Positions 1-6,069 of a DNA stretch of 7,756 nucleotides are shown one piece after another. Each line of letters begins with the position of its first letter. Within the stretch, counting starts at the first letter, position 1. The notes beneath the pieces were generated by a model. The model was not told where the DNA came from. It did no database searches and worked only from the letters and a program-made list of their open reading frames with translations. Position numbers and translations under genes: made by a program. The DNA is taken from the NCBI GenBank assembly GCA_003446655.1, contig DMCZ01000189.1, forward strand, positions 1-7,756, read 5' to 3'. Source of the stretch: Thauera sp. GTDB taxonomy: Bacteria > Pseudomonadota > Gammaproteobacteria > Burkholderiales > Rhodocyclaceae.

Positions 1-19
1 AGATGTGTATAAGAGACAG
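1..19. other. Tn5 mosaic-end / tagmentation adapter sequence (artefact)
   Basis: These 19 bases are identical to the Tn5 transposase mosaic end used in Nextera-type library adapters, in the orientation that faces into the insert. The exact match and its place at base 1 show that the window starts at a read or contig end with untrimmed adapter. Genomic sequence starts at about base 20. It is not a natural transposon end: wild-type IS50 ends differ from this hyperactive mosaic, and no transposase lies nearby. Confidence 0.95.
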
Positions 20-179
20 CCGGTTGCGCGCCGCCGGGCGGCTCGGGGACAGGGAATCGGGCGGACCGTCTCGCGCTGCGGGCCGCCCCGGCGGACGGCG
101 GGCTTGGTAACATCGCCGCCCATGTCTGCCTGCCTTGATTCCCGCACCCCCCGGGTGGTTCCCCGCCGAGGAACGCCCC
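20..179. other. Leader region upstream of the methyltransferase gene
   Basis: This is a short, very G+C-rich stretch between the adapter and the methyltransferase start. I see no convincing gene, tRNA or sigma70 promoter in it. It presumably holds the 5' leader of the methyltransferase gene, and the promoter may lie beyond the contig end. Confidence 0.5.
168..173 (+). promoter_or_regulatory. Ribosome binding site that sets the methyltransferase start
   Basis: GAGGAA lies six bases before the ATG at 180. It favours that ATG over the in-frame TTG at 135, which has no comparable purine-rich sequence in front of it. Confidence 0.65.
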
Positions 180-1424
180 ATGCCTGACCAGCTCGCCCTC
201 GGCCTGCGCGACGTCGCCGCGCTCGGCCAGATCTTCACCCCCGAACCGGTGGTGCGCGCGATGCTCGCGCTGCGCCGCAACGCCGGCCGCGTGCTCGAGC
301 CCTCCTGCGGCGACGGCGCCTTCCTGCGCCACCTGCCCGGCGCGGTGGGGCTGGAGCTCGACCCCGACCACTGCCCGCCCGGCGCGCAGGCGATGGACTT
401 CTTCGCCTTCCCCGAGCGCGAGCAGTTCGACACCATCATCGGCAATCCGCCCTACGTGCGCTGCCAGGACATCCCGCCCGCGACCCAGGCCCTGATCGCG
501 CGCGGCCATTACGGTGCCTGCCTCGACAAGCGCGCCAACCTCTACCTGTTCTTCATCGACAAGTGCCTGCGCCACCTGAAACCGGGCGGCGAGCTGATCT
601 TCATCACCCCGCGCGACTTCCTGAAGGCGACCTCGGCGGTGAAGTTGAACCGCCTGCTGTTCGAGGCCGGCAGCATCACCGACGCGATCGAGCTCGGCGA
701 CGCGCGCGTGTTCCCCGACGCGGTGCCGAATTGCCTGATCTGGCGCTTCGAGAAGGGCTGCGGCGACCGCAGCCTGCGCTACTGCGAGATCGGCGCCGGT
801 GACGACCTCGCCGCCGCGCTCGCCGCGCCGGCCTGGGAGACGCGCCACTTCATCGAGTGCGCCGGCCACCTGATGTTCGCGCGCGGCGACTATCCGCTGC
901 GCCTGGCCGACGTGGCCTTCGTCAAGGTGGGCGCGGTGTCCGGGGCGGACGAGCTGTACACCGACCTGCTGCAGGGCAACCGCGACTTCGTGTGCTCGCA
1001 CACCGTCAGCAGCGGGCAGACGCGGCGGATGATCTTCTCGGAGCCGGGCGAGCGTCCGCCGCACGCGCTGCTGCCGCACAAGGCGCGGCTGCTGCAGCGC
1101 AAGGTCACCAGGTTCGACGAGTCGAACTGGTGGATGTGGGGCCGCCTGCACCACCGCAGCACCCAGCCGCGGGTGTACGTGAATGGCAAGACGCGGGTGG
1201 CGAAGCCCTTCTTCGTCCATCCCTGCAATGACTACGACGGCGCGGTGATGGCGGTCTTCCCGCGTCGTGCGGACGTCGACATCGAGGCCTTCCGCGACGC
1301 GCTCAACGCCGTCGACTGGGCCGATCTCGGCTTCGTCTGCGACGGCCGCTTCCTGTTCACCCAGCGCAGCCTGGAAAACGCGCCGCTGCCGGCGGCTTTC
1401 GAGCGCTTCCTGCCGGGCGATTGA
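180..1424 (+). CDS. N6-adenine DNA methyltransferase, TaqI/Eco57I-like
   Basis: This 414-residue protein probably transfers a methyl group from S-adenosylmethionine to the N6 amino group of adenine in a specific DNA sequence. Seen in the sequence: a motif X-like segment GQIFTPEPVV (16-25), the SAM-binding motif I EPSCGDGAF (40-48), an acidic MDF motif (72-74), the catalytic NPPY motif IV (89-92) and a HLKPGGELIFITP strand-turn segment (132-144). The order, with the catalytic domain first and a presumed target-recognition domain after about residue 200, matches gamma-class enzymes. M.TaqI is close in length (about 421 residues). The C-terminal part has an aromatic NWWMW patch (316-320) and a GRFLFTQRSLENAPLP ending typical of the Eco57I-like family. 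No endonuclease domain and no restriction gene is visible, so it may be an orphan modification enzyme, although a partner could lie left of the contig end. Recognition sequence unknown. Confidence 0.85.
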   Translation: MPDQLALGLRDVAALGQIFTPEPVVRAMLALRRNAGRVLEPSCGDGAFLRHLPGAVGLELDPDHCPPGAQAMDFFAFPEREQFDTIIGNPPYVRCQDIPPATQALIARGHYGACLDKRANLYLFFIDKCLRHLKPGGELIFITPRDFLKATSAVKLNRLLFEAGSITDAIELGDARVFPDAVPNCLIWRFEKGCGDRSLRYCEIGAGDDLAAALAAPAWETRHFIECAGHLMFARGDYPLRLADVAFVKVGAVSGADELYTDLLQGNRDFVCSHTVSSGQTRRMIFSEPGERPPHALLPHKARLLQRKVTRFDESNWWMWGRLHHRSTQPRVYVNGKTRVAKPFFVHPCNDYDGAVMAVFPRRADVDIEAFRDALNAVDWADLGFVCDGRFLFTQRSLENAPLPAAFERFLPGD

Positions 1425-1458
1425 GGCCGGCGCATTCCACCGCCGCCGCCATGGGCCG

Positions 1459-1484
1459 CCCGCTCGGCGCGGCGCGTGAGCGGG
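1459..1484 (+). terminator. Possible terminator after the methyltransferase gene
   Basis: A perfect 7-bp inverted repeat (CCCGCTC / GAGCGGG) encloses a 12-nt loop, 34 bp after the methyltransferase stop. It is followed only by TATTCA rather than a true T-run, so intrinsic termination would be weak. Confidence 0.3.
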
Positions 1485-1515
1485 TATTCAAGGCGCAGGC
1501 TTACATCGCTGCGCG

Positions 1516-1543
1516 CTTCAGATTACGTTAAGAAAGCATTAAG
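1516..1543 (+). promoter_or_regulatory. Three 11-bp-phased half-sites, candidate response-regulator box
   Basis: CTTCAG (1516-1521), GTTAAG (1527-1532) and ATTAAG (1538-1543) are each separated by exactly 5 bp, so the TTNAG core recurs every 11 bp on one face of the helix. PmrA/QseB-type members of the OmpR family bind YTTAA-type hexamers with this same N5 spacing. The array stands in an A+T-rich island upstream of the yjcH-actP operon, and its last half-site occupies a plausible -35 position, the usual place for an activator of this family. Binding by the regulator encoded at 5204-5872 is inferred. Confidence 0.55.
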
Positions 1544-1566
1544 TATCTGTAATCAAAGAATATTTT
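1538..1566 (+). promoter_or_regulatory. Candidate sigma70 promoter of yjcH-actP
   Basis: TATTTT (1561-1566) is a possible -10 element, placed 17 bp after ATTAAG (1538-1543), which is a poor -35 match but overlaps the proximal regulator half-site. A second candidate, TAATCA (1550-1555) with GTTAAG (1527-1532), has the same 17-bp spacing. The region is strikingly A+T-rich for this genome. A start near 1573 would give a leader of about 85 nt. No sigma54 -24/-12 pattern was found. Confidence 0.45.
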
Positions 1567-1574
1567 TATGCCTG

Positions 1575-1591
1575 CGTAAGCAGAACGTAAG
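1575..1591 (+). repeat. Direct repeat CGTAAG-N5-CGTAAG in the yjcH-actP leader
   Basis: Two identical hexamers CGTAAG (1575-1580 and 1586-1591) are separated by 5 bp, the same spacing as the upstream half-sites and with the same TAAG end. The first copy sits inside a small palindrome, CTGC-GTAA-GCAG (1572-1583). The position, just downstream of the candidate -10, would suit a second, repressing or autoregulatory site. No function is shown. Confidence 0.4.
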
Positions 1592-1616
1592 TCTCTCCCC
1601 CTAAGGTTCGTCCTAA

Positions 1617-1632
1617 CCGGACGGGCGTCCGG
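1617..1632 (+). promoter_or_regulatory. Leader hairpin before the yjcH ribosome binding site
   Basis: CCGGAC-GGGC-GTCCGG forms a perfect 6-bp, GC-rich stem with a 4-nt loop, ending 15 nt before the Shine-Dalgarno sequence. No T-run follows. It could stabilise the mRNA or affect ribosome access. It is too small to be called a riboswitch. Confidence 0.35.
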
Positions 1633-1647
1633 CCCTTTCACCGATGC

Positions 1648-1653
1648 AGGAGG
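1648..1653 (+). promoter_or_regulatory. Strong ribosome binding site of the DUF485 gene
   Basis: AGGAGG stands 5 bases before the ATG at 1659. An in-frame ATG at 1644 overlaps the left of this site and cannot use it, so 1659 is the start. Confidence 0.8.
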
Positions 1654-1658
1654 GAGAC

Positions 1659-1967
1659 ATGGAAAACGACATGGCGGCCAAAATCGCTGCCAACCCCAAG
1701 TACCAGCAGCTGGTACGCACACGCTCCAGCTTCGGCTGGATCCTCACGGCGATCATGATGGTCGTCTACTACGGCTACATCGCCATCATCGCCTTCGACA
1801 AGGAGCTGTTCTCGCAGCGCCTCGGCGAGGGGGTCATGACGGTCGGCATTCCGGTCGGCCTCGGGGTGATCTTCTTCACCGTCCTGATCACCGGCTTCTA
1901 CGTGCGGCGCGCCAACTCCGAGTTCGACCGCCTGACCCGCGAGATCGTGCAGGAGACCGGAAAATGA
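1659..1967 (+). CDS. yjcH: DUF485 inner-membrane protein, YjcH-like
   Basis: This is a 102-residue protein of the DUF485 family, whose members are almost always encoded just before an acetate/cation symporter gene. In E. coli the order is acs-yjcH-actP and YjcH is about the same length. Seen here: a polar N-terminus with the family-typical NPKYQQLVRTRSSFGW (12-27), a first membrane span at about 26-45 with several Tyr residues, a loop FDKELFSQRLGEG (46-58), a second span at about 60-82, and a charged C-terminal tail. The stop overlaps the actP start as ATGA, which implies translational coupling and roughly equal expression. The molecular role is not established; an accessory or assembly role for the symporter is inferred from the constant pairing. 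No acs gene lies in the window. Confidence 0.88.
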   Translation: MENDMAAKIAANPKYQQLVRTRSSFGWILTAIMMVVYYGYIAIIAFDKELFSQRLGEGVMTVGIPVGLGVIFFTVLITGFYVRRANSEFDRLTREIVQETGK

Positions 1968-3682
1968 ACGGCACCCACCTGAAGCTCGCGGGCGGCCTCG
2001 CGCTCGCCCTGCTGTCCTCGCTGGCGCTGGCCGCAGGCGGCGACCTCGGCCAGGCCGAGAAGCAGGCCACCAACTGGACGGCCATCATGATGTTCGGCGT
2101 GTTCGTCCTCGGCACCCTGTACATCACCAAGTGGGCGGCCTCCAAGACCAAGTCGGCTGCCGACTTCTACACCGCCGGTGGCGGCATCACCGGCTTCCAG
2201 AACGGCCTCGCGATCGCCGGCGACTACATGTCGGCGGCCTCCTTCCTTGGTATCTCGGCGGCGGTGATGGCCAACGGCTATGACGGCCTGATCTACTCGA
2301 TCGGCTTCCTCGTCGGCTGGCCGGTGATCACCTTCCTGATGGCGGAGCGCCTGCGCAACCTCGGCAAGTTCACCTTCGCCGACGTCGCCGCCTACCGCTT
2401 CCAGCAGACCCCGATCCGCGCCTTCGCGGCCTCGGGCACCCTGGTCGTGGTGGCCTTCTACCTGATCGCGCAGATGGTCGGCGCAGGCCAGCTCATCAAG
2501 CTGCTGTTCGGCCTCGAGTACTGGATGGCGGTGGTCATCGTCGGCGCGCTGATGATGATCTACGTGCTGTTCGGCGGCATGACCGCGACCACCTGGGTGC
2601 AGATCATCAAGGCCTGCCTGCTGCTCGCCGGCGCATCCTTCATGGCCTTCATGGTGCTGCTGAACTACGGCTTCTCGCCCGAGGCGATGTTCGCCGACGC
2701 GGTGCGCGTGAAGACCGAAGTGGCCACCGCGGCCGGCAAGAGCGCGGCGGAAGCCTCCACCATCGGCCAGGCGATCATGGGCCCGGGCTCCTTCATCAAG
2801 GATCCGATCTCGGCGATCTCCTTCGGCATGGCGCTGATGTTCGGCACCGCCGGCCTGCCGCACGTGCTGATGCGCTTCTTCACCGTGCCGGACGCCAAGG
2901 AAGCCCGCAAGTCGGTGTTCTGGGCCACCACCTGGATCGGCTACTTCTACATCCTGACCTTCATCATCGGCTTCGGCGCGATCGTGCTGGTGTCGACCAA
3001 CCCCGGCTTCCTCGATGCCAAGGGCGGCCTGATCGGCGGCAGCAACATGGCGGCGATCCACCTCGCCAACGCGGTCGGCGGCAACGTGTTCCTCGGCTTC
3101 ATCTCGGCGGTGGCGTTCGCGACCATCCTCGCGGTGGTGGCCGGCCTGACCTTGTCGGGTGCCTCGGCGGTGTCGCACGACCTCTACGCCACGGTGTTCA
3201 AGAAGGGCAACGCCGATTCGGCCTCCGAGCTCAAGGTGTCGCGCATCACCACCCTGGTGCTGGGCTTCGTCGCCGTGGTGCTGGGCATCGCCTTCGAGAA
3301 GCAGAACATCGCCTTCATGGTGTCGCTGGCCTTCGCGATCGCCGCCTCGGCCAACTTCCCGGTGCTGTTCATGTCGGTGCTGTGGAAGGACTGCACCACC
3401 CGCGGCGCCACGATCGGCGGCTTCATCGGTCTGATCACCGCGGTGGTGCTGACCATCGTGTCGCCCTCGGTGTGGGAAGCCACGCTCGGCAACCCGAAGG
3501 GTTCGGCGCTGTTCCCCTACGCGTCGCCGGCGCTGTTCTCGATGGCCGCGGGCTTCATCGGCATCTGGCTGTTCTCGATCCTCGACAGCAGCCCGCGTGC
3601 CAAGGCCGACCGTGCCGGCTACCTGGCGCAGAAGGTGCGTTCGGAGACGGGCATCGGCGCCGCGGCGGCTTCGGCGCACTAA
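1964..3682 (+). CDS. actP: Cation/acetate symporter ActP (SSS family)
   Basis: This 572-residue inner-membrane transporter of the sodium:solute symporter family probably imports acetate, and perhaps related short carboxylates, with a cation. It is slightly longer than E. coli ActP (549). The N-terminal hydrophobic segment (8-24) ending LALAAGG resembles a signal peptide, as in other ActP proteins. Many spans follow. Conserved family stretches seen include DFYTAGGGITGFQNGLAIAG (68-87), DYMSAASFLGISAA (88-101), GWPVITFLMAERLRNLGKFT (118-137), GAGQLIKLLFG (173-183), GLPHVLMRFFTVPDAKEARK (297-316) and the Ser/Thr-rich ATILAVVAGLTLSGASAVSH (386-405) in the span associated with sodium binding. It is translationally coupled to the upstream DUF485 gene. 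Substrate range cannot be read from sequence alone; propionate, pyruvate or glycolate use is possible. Confidence 0.93.
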   Translation: MNGTHLKLAGGLALALLSSLALAAGGDLGQAEKQATNWTAIMMFGVFVLGTLYITKWAASKTKSAADFYTAGGGITGFQNGLAIAGDYMSAASFLGISAAVMANGYDGLIYSIGFLVGWPVITFLMAERLRNLGKFTFADVAAYRFQQTPIRAFAASGTLVVVAFYLIAQMVGAGQLIKLLFGLEYWMAVVIVGALMMIYVLFGGMTATTWVQIIKACLLLAGASFMAFMVLLNYGFSPEAMFADAVRVKTEVATAAGKSAAEASTIGQAIMGPGSFIKDPISAISFGMALMFGTAGLPHVLMRFFTVPDAKEARKSVFWATTWIGYFYILTFIIGFGAIVLVSTNPGFLDAKGGLIGGSNMAAIHLANAVGGNVFLGFISAVAFATILAVVAGLTLSGASAVSHDLYATVFKKGNADSASELKVSRITTLVLGFVAVVLGIAFEKQNIAFMVSLAFAIAASANFPVLFMSVLWKDCTTRGATIGGFIGLITAVVLTIVSPSVWEATLGNPKGSALFPYASPALFSMAAGFIGIWLFSILDSSPRAKADRAGYLAQKVRSETGIGAAAASAH

Positions 3683-3734
3683 GCAGCAGGCCGCGCCGGC
3701 CGCGCCCGCAGGGGGTGGCCGGGCGGCGCAAACG

Positions 3735-3777
3735 ACCGCGGGGCGGTGGGCGCAGGCTCACCGCCCCGCGGTTTCTT
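3735..3777. terminator. Strong, probably bidirectional terminator between actP and the histidine kinase gene
   Basis: A perfect 14-bp inverted repeat (3735-3748 and 3759-3772) encloses a 10-nt loop, followed on the plus strand by a short T-rich run, TTCTT. Read on the minus strand, the same stem is followed by CGTTTG. It lies 52 bp after the actP stop and 27 bp beyond the end of the convergent kinase gene, so it can serve both transcripts. Confidence 0.75.
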
Positions 3778-3798
3778 GCCTGCGCGGCGTCGCGCGGT

Positions 3799-5214
3799 TC
3801 AGGCGACGAGCCCGGCGGGCAGCCTTACCCGTACGCAGGTGCCCCGCCCATCGGGGCCGTCGTCGATGTCGATGCGGCCGCCGTGGCTGCGCACGATCTC
3901 GCGCGCGATCGACAGGCCCAGCCCGCTGCCGGCGGAGGATGCCGTCCGCGAGTGGCGGTAGAAGCGCTCGAAGACCTGTTCGCGCACGGCGGGTGGAATG
4001 CCCTGCCCGTCGTCGCAGACCTCGATCAGCACGTCTTCGCCCGCGCGCACGCAGCGCAGGCTGACGGTGCCATGCTCACGTCCGTACTTGAGCGCGTTGT
4101 CCATCAGATTGGCGATCAACTCCTGCAGGAGCGTCGGGTCGCCCTGGATCCGCAACGGCGCGCGGTCGATGCCGAGGTCGATGCCGCGTACGTCGGCGCG
4201 ATCCACCCAGTCCTCCACCATGGCGTCGATCAGCGCGGCGAGGTCGACCTCGCTGGCGTCGGCGATCAGGCGGCCGCCCGCCTCGGCGCGTGCGAGCGCA
4301 AGCAGCTGGTTGGCAAGCCGGGTGACGCGCGCCACCGATTGGCGCAGCCGCGCGCGCGCTGACGCGTCGGCGGGTCGCGCCTCGAGCAGCTCGAGCTGCA
4401 ACTGCAGGCCGGCGAGCGGGGTGCGCAGCTGGTGGGCAGCGTCCTGAAGGAATTCCCGTTGCTGCGCGTTGGCGGCGCGCAGGCGCTCGAGCAGCCCGTT
4501 GAGCGCATGCACCACCTCGCGCACCTCGCGCGGCACACCGGCGAGATCGATCGGCGACAGGTCGGCGCCCGAGCGCGTGCGCAGCGAGTCCTCCAGCCGC
4601 TCGAGCGGTGCAAGCCCGCTCGGGATGCCGAAGCGGGCGGCGACGCCCGCGGCAATCAGCAGCAGCGCGCCGGCCCAGGCAAAGCCGAGCACCAGACGAT
4701 CGATCGCCTCGTTGCGCTTGCCCAGGGTCTCGGCGACCGTGATGTAGAAGCCGCCCGCGTCGTTGCTGCGAAACAGCCTGACCGCGCGGATCGGCTTGCC
4801 CGCGTGGATGAGGTCGCCAAACAGTGGGCGGGGGGAGGGCGCGGCCGCGTCACGGCCGACCGGCGCATACGGGATCGGGATCGATGCCAGGCTGTCGCCG
4901 TCCTCGAGGATGGGCAGTTCGGCATCGCCGCCGAGCAGGCGTCCATCCTTGTCACGTACTCGAAAATAGATGCGGTCGACGGTGTCGGTGCGCAGCACGG
5001 CCTCAACTTCGGGCGAGATCGTCAACGTCAGGCCGTCGGGTGCGGCATGAACATGGGTGGCGATGGCCTGCGCGAGATTGAGCAGATTGCCGTCGTAGGC
5101 ATTGCGCACCACCCAGTTCGCGCTGCTGTAGGCGACCGCGCCCGCGGTGATGATCAGCACCACGGTAGGCGCAGCCAGCGCACTGAGCAGCTTGCGGCGA
5201 AGGCTAATCTGCAC
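3799..5214 (-). CDS. Sensor histidine kinase, TctE/QseC-like
   Basis: This 471-residue membrane kinase autophosphorylates on histidine and passes the phosphate to the response regulator encoded just upstream. Domains in order: membrane span 1 (about 10-30); a periplasmic sensor region of about 140 residues resembling the two-component sensor N-terminal (TctE-type) domain; span 2 (about 173-193); a linker/HAMP-like region (195-247); the dimerisation H-box DAAHQLRTPL with His261; the N-box ANLMDNALKYG (368-378); the G1 box DDGQGIP (401-407); the F-box FERFYR (415-420); and the G2 box GSGLGLSIA (429-437). All catalytic motifs are intact. The GTG start at 5214 is preceded by AAGGAG (5225-5230) and overlaps the regulator's end by 11 nt. 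An in-frame GTG at 5235 lacks a ribosome site. The gene is convergent with actP, hinting at control of carboxylate uptake. The ligand is unknown. Confidence 0.9.
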   Translation of the reverse strand: MQISLRRKLLSALAAPTVVLIITAGAVAYSSANWVVRNAYDGNLLNLAQAIATHVHAAPDGLTLTISPEVEAVLRTDTVDRIYFRVRDKDGRLLGGDAELPILEDGDSLASIPIPYAPVGRDAAAPSPRPLFGDLIHAGKPIRAVRLFRSNDAGGFYITVAETLGKRNEAIDRLVLGFAWAGALLLIAAGVAARFGIPSGLAPLERLEDSLRTRSGADLSPIDLAGVPREVREVVHALNGLLERLRAANAQQREFLQDAAHQLRTPLAGLQLQLELLEARPADASARARLRQSVARVTRLANQLLALARAEAGGRLIADASEVDLAALIDAMVEDWVDRADVRGIDLGIDRAPLRIQGDPTLLQELIANLMDNALKYGREHGTVSLRCVRAGEDVLIEVCDDGQGIPPAVREQVFERFYRHSRTASSAGSGLGLSIAREIVRSHGGRIDIDDGPDGRGTCVRVRLPAGLVA

Positions 5215-5872
5215 CGCTGGGATGCTCCTTCGCACGCTCGAGGCGGTAGCCGAAGCCGCGCACGGTGCGGATGAGCACCCCGGCCGCCTCCAGGCGCGGG
5301 CGCAGGCGCGAGATGTAGACCTCGAGCGCGTTGCCGCTGCCTTCGCCTTGCAGGCGCTCGCGGGCGACGGTGCGACCGTCCGCGCGCACCAGCGCCTCGA
5401 GGACCTCCCACTCGCGGCCGCTGAGGGCGAGCGGGGCGCCGCCGAGTTCAGCGAGGCGGCCGTCGAGGTCGAGCACCAGCGGGCCGAAGCTGAGCGCTGG
5501 CTCGGACATGCTGCCACCGCGGCGCAAGACCGCACGCATGCGGGCGCTGAGTTCGGCCAGCTCGAAGGGCTTGACCAGATAGTCGTCGGCGCCGAGGTCA
5601 AGGCCGTAGATGCGGTCGTCGAGTGCGTCGCGCGCGGTGATCAGGATGACCGGCATGCGCTGGCCGCGCTTGCGAATGCGGCGCACCACCTCGTAGCCGC
5701 CCAGCCCCGGCAGGCCGAGGTCGAGCAGCACGAAATCGAACCCGTCCTCCTGCAGCAGGCGGTCGGCGCGCATGCCGTCGTTCTCCACCGTGACCTCGTC
5801 GTCCTGTCCGCGCAGGAACTCGGCGATGCCTTCGGCGAGCGTGGGGTCGTCCTCAACCAGCAGAAGCTTCAT
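5204..5872 (-). CDS. OmpR/PhoB-family response regulator, QseB/TctD-like
   Basis: This 222-residue DNA-binding regulator is the partner of the kinase encoded next. The receiver domain has the acidic pair D8-D9, the phospho-acceptor D51 in LLDLGLPG, T79 in ILITA and K101 in KPF, all intact. The winged-helix domain (about 126-213) contains LSGREWEVLEALVRADGRTV, the recognition-helix segment NALEVYISRLRPRLE (181-195) and the wing IRTVRGFGYRL. Compared with E. coli QseB, as I recall it, about seven residues are missing between RERL and NALEV, in the loop that contacts RNA polymerase in this family. The ATG at 5872 follows GAGAGGA (5877-5883). In-frame sequence upstream to 6034 lacks homology and a better start. 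The kinase gene overlaps the 3' end, so the two are one transcript. Likely targets include its own promoter and the half-sites near 1516-1543, by inference. Confidence 0.93.
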   Translation of the reverse strand: MKLLLVEDDPTLAEGIAEFLRGQDDEVTVENDGMRADRLLQEDGFDFVLLDLGLPGLGGYEVVRRIRKRGQRMPVILITARDALDDRIYGLDLGADDYLVKPFELAELSARMRAVLRRGGSMSEPALSFGPLVLDLDGRLAELGGAPLALSGREWEVLEALVRADGRTVARERLQGEGSGNALEVYISRLRPRLEAAGVLIRTVRGFGYRLERAKEHPSGAD

Positions 5873-5956
5873 GTCGTCCTCTCGATTTCCGGCACGGTGC
5901 GCCTGGTCGGGCGTGCACCCGCGGCGGCGCCGGCTCCGGCGACGCAATGCTAGCGC

Positions 5957-5990
5957 GGGCGTGCCCGCCTTCACAGAGGCAGGCACGCCC
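5957..5990. repeat. Long imperfect hairpin in the divergent intergenic region
   Basis: GGGCGTGCC (5957-5965) pairs with GGCACGCCC (5982-5990). Inside it, past a C/A mismatch, GCCT (5967-5970) pairs with AGGC (5977-5980), leaving a 6-nt loop, TCACAG. There is no T-run on either strand, so this does not look like an intrinsic terminator. It could be an operator or a leader structure of either divergent gene. Confidence 0.5.
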
Positions 5991-5998
5991 TCAGCAGA

Positions 5999-6014
5999 GC
6001 GCGCGGCCGCGCGC
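5999..6014. repeat. 16-bp perfect GC palindrome
   Basis: GCGCGCGGCCGCGCGC is a perfect palindrome made only of G and C, centred between 6006 and 6007 and largely alternating purine/pyrimidine. It lies 55 bp before the start of the MgtC/DUF4010 gene. It may be chance in such G+C-rich DNA, or an operator. Confidence 0.4.
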
Positions 6015-6069
6015 GCGGGGTATCGGCGTATCATGGGTCGCTCGTCGTTTCGTCGCCCGGCCCGCCGCC

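Noticed and set aside
1..19. Natural transposon end or attachment site
   Set aside because: The exact hyperactive mosaic sequence at base 1 with no transposase and no second end is best explained as library adapter.
135..179. Upstream TTG start extending the methyltransferase by 15 residues
   Set aside because: The ATG at 180 has a GAGGAA ribosome site at good distance, and the extension has no family-like sequence.
1505..1640. Sigma54 promoter or CRP-type site for actP
   Set aside because: I found no GG-N10-GC element with the required context and no TGTGA-N6-TCACA-like palindrome.
1425..1658. Riboswitch or small RNA gene in the actP upstream region
   Set aside because: Only short local hairpins are present and no known riboswitch core could be recognised; the phased repeats are better explained as DNA-binding sites.
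1898..3679. 593-codon open frame antisense to actP
   Set aside because: It is a low-complexity His/Arg/Glu/Gly-rich translation produced by high G+C codon use in actP, whose protein is a clear family match.
5215..5601. N-terminal extension of the histidine kinase frame to 600 residues
   Set aside because: The extra part is a shadow of the response regulator gene in another frame; the kinase starts at the GTG at 5214 with AAGGAG upstream.
5873..6034. 54-residue N-terminal extension of the response regulator
   Set aside because: Receiver domains start at MKLLLVEDD; the extension is Arg/Ala-rich without homology and the ATG at 5872 has its own ribosome site.
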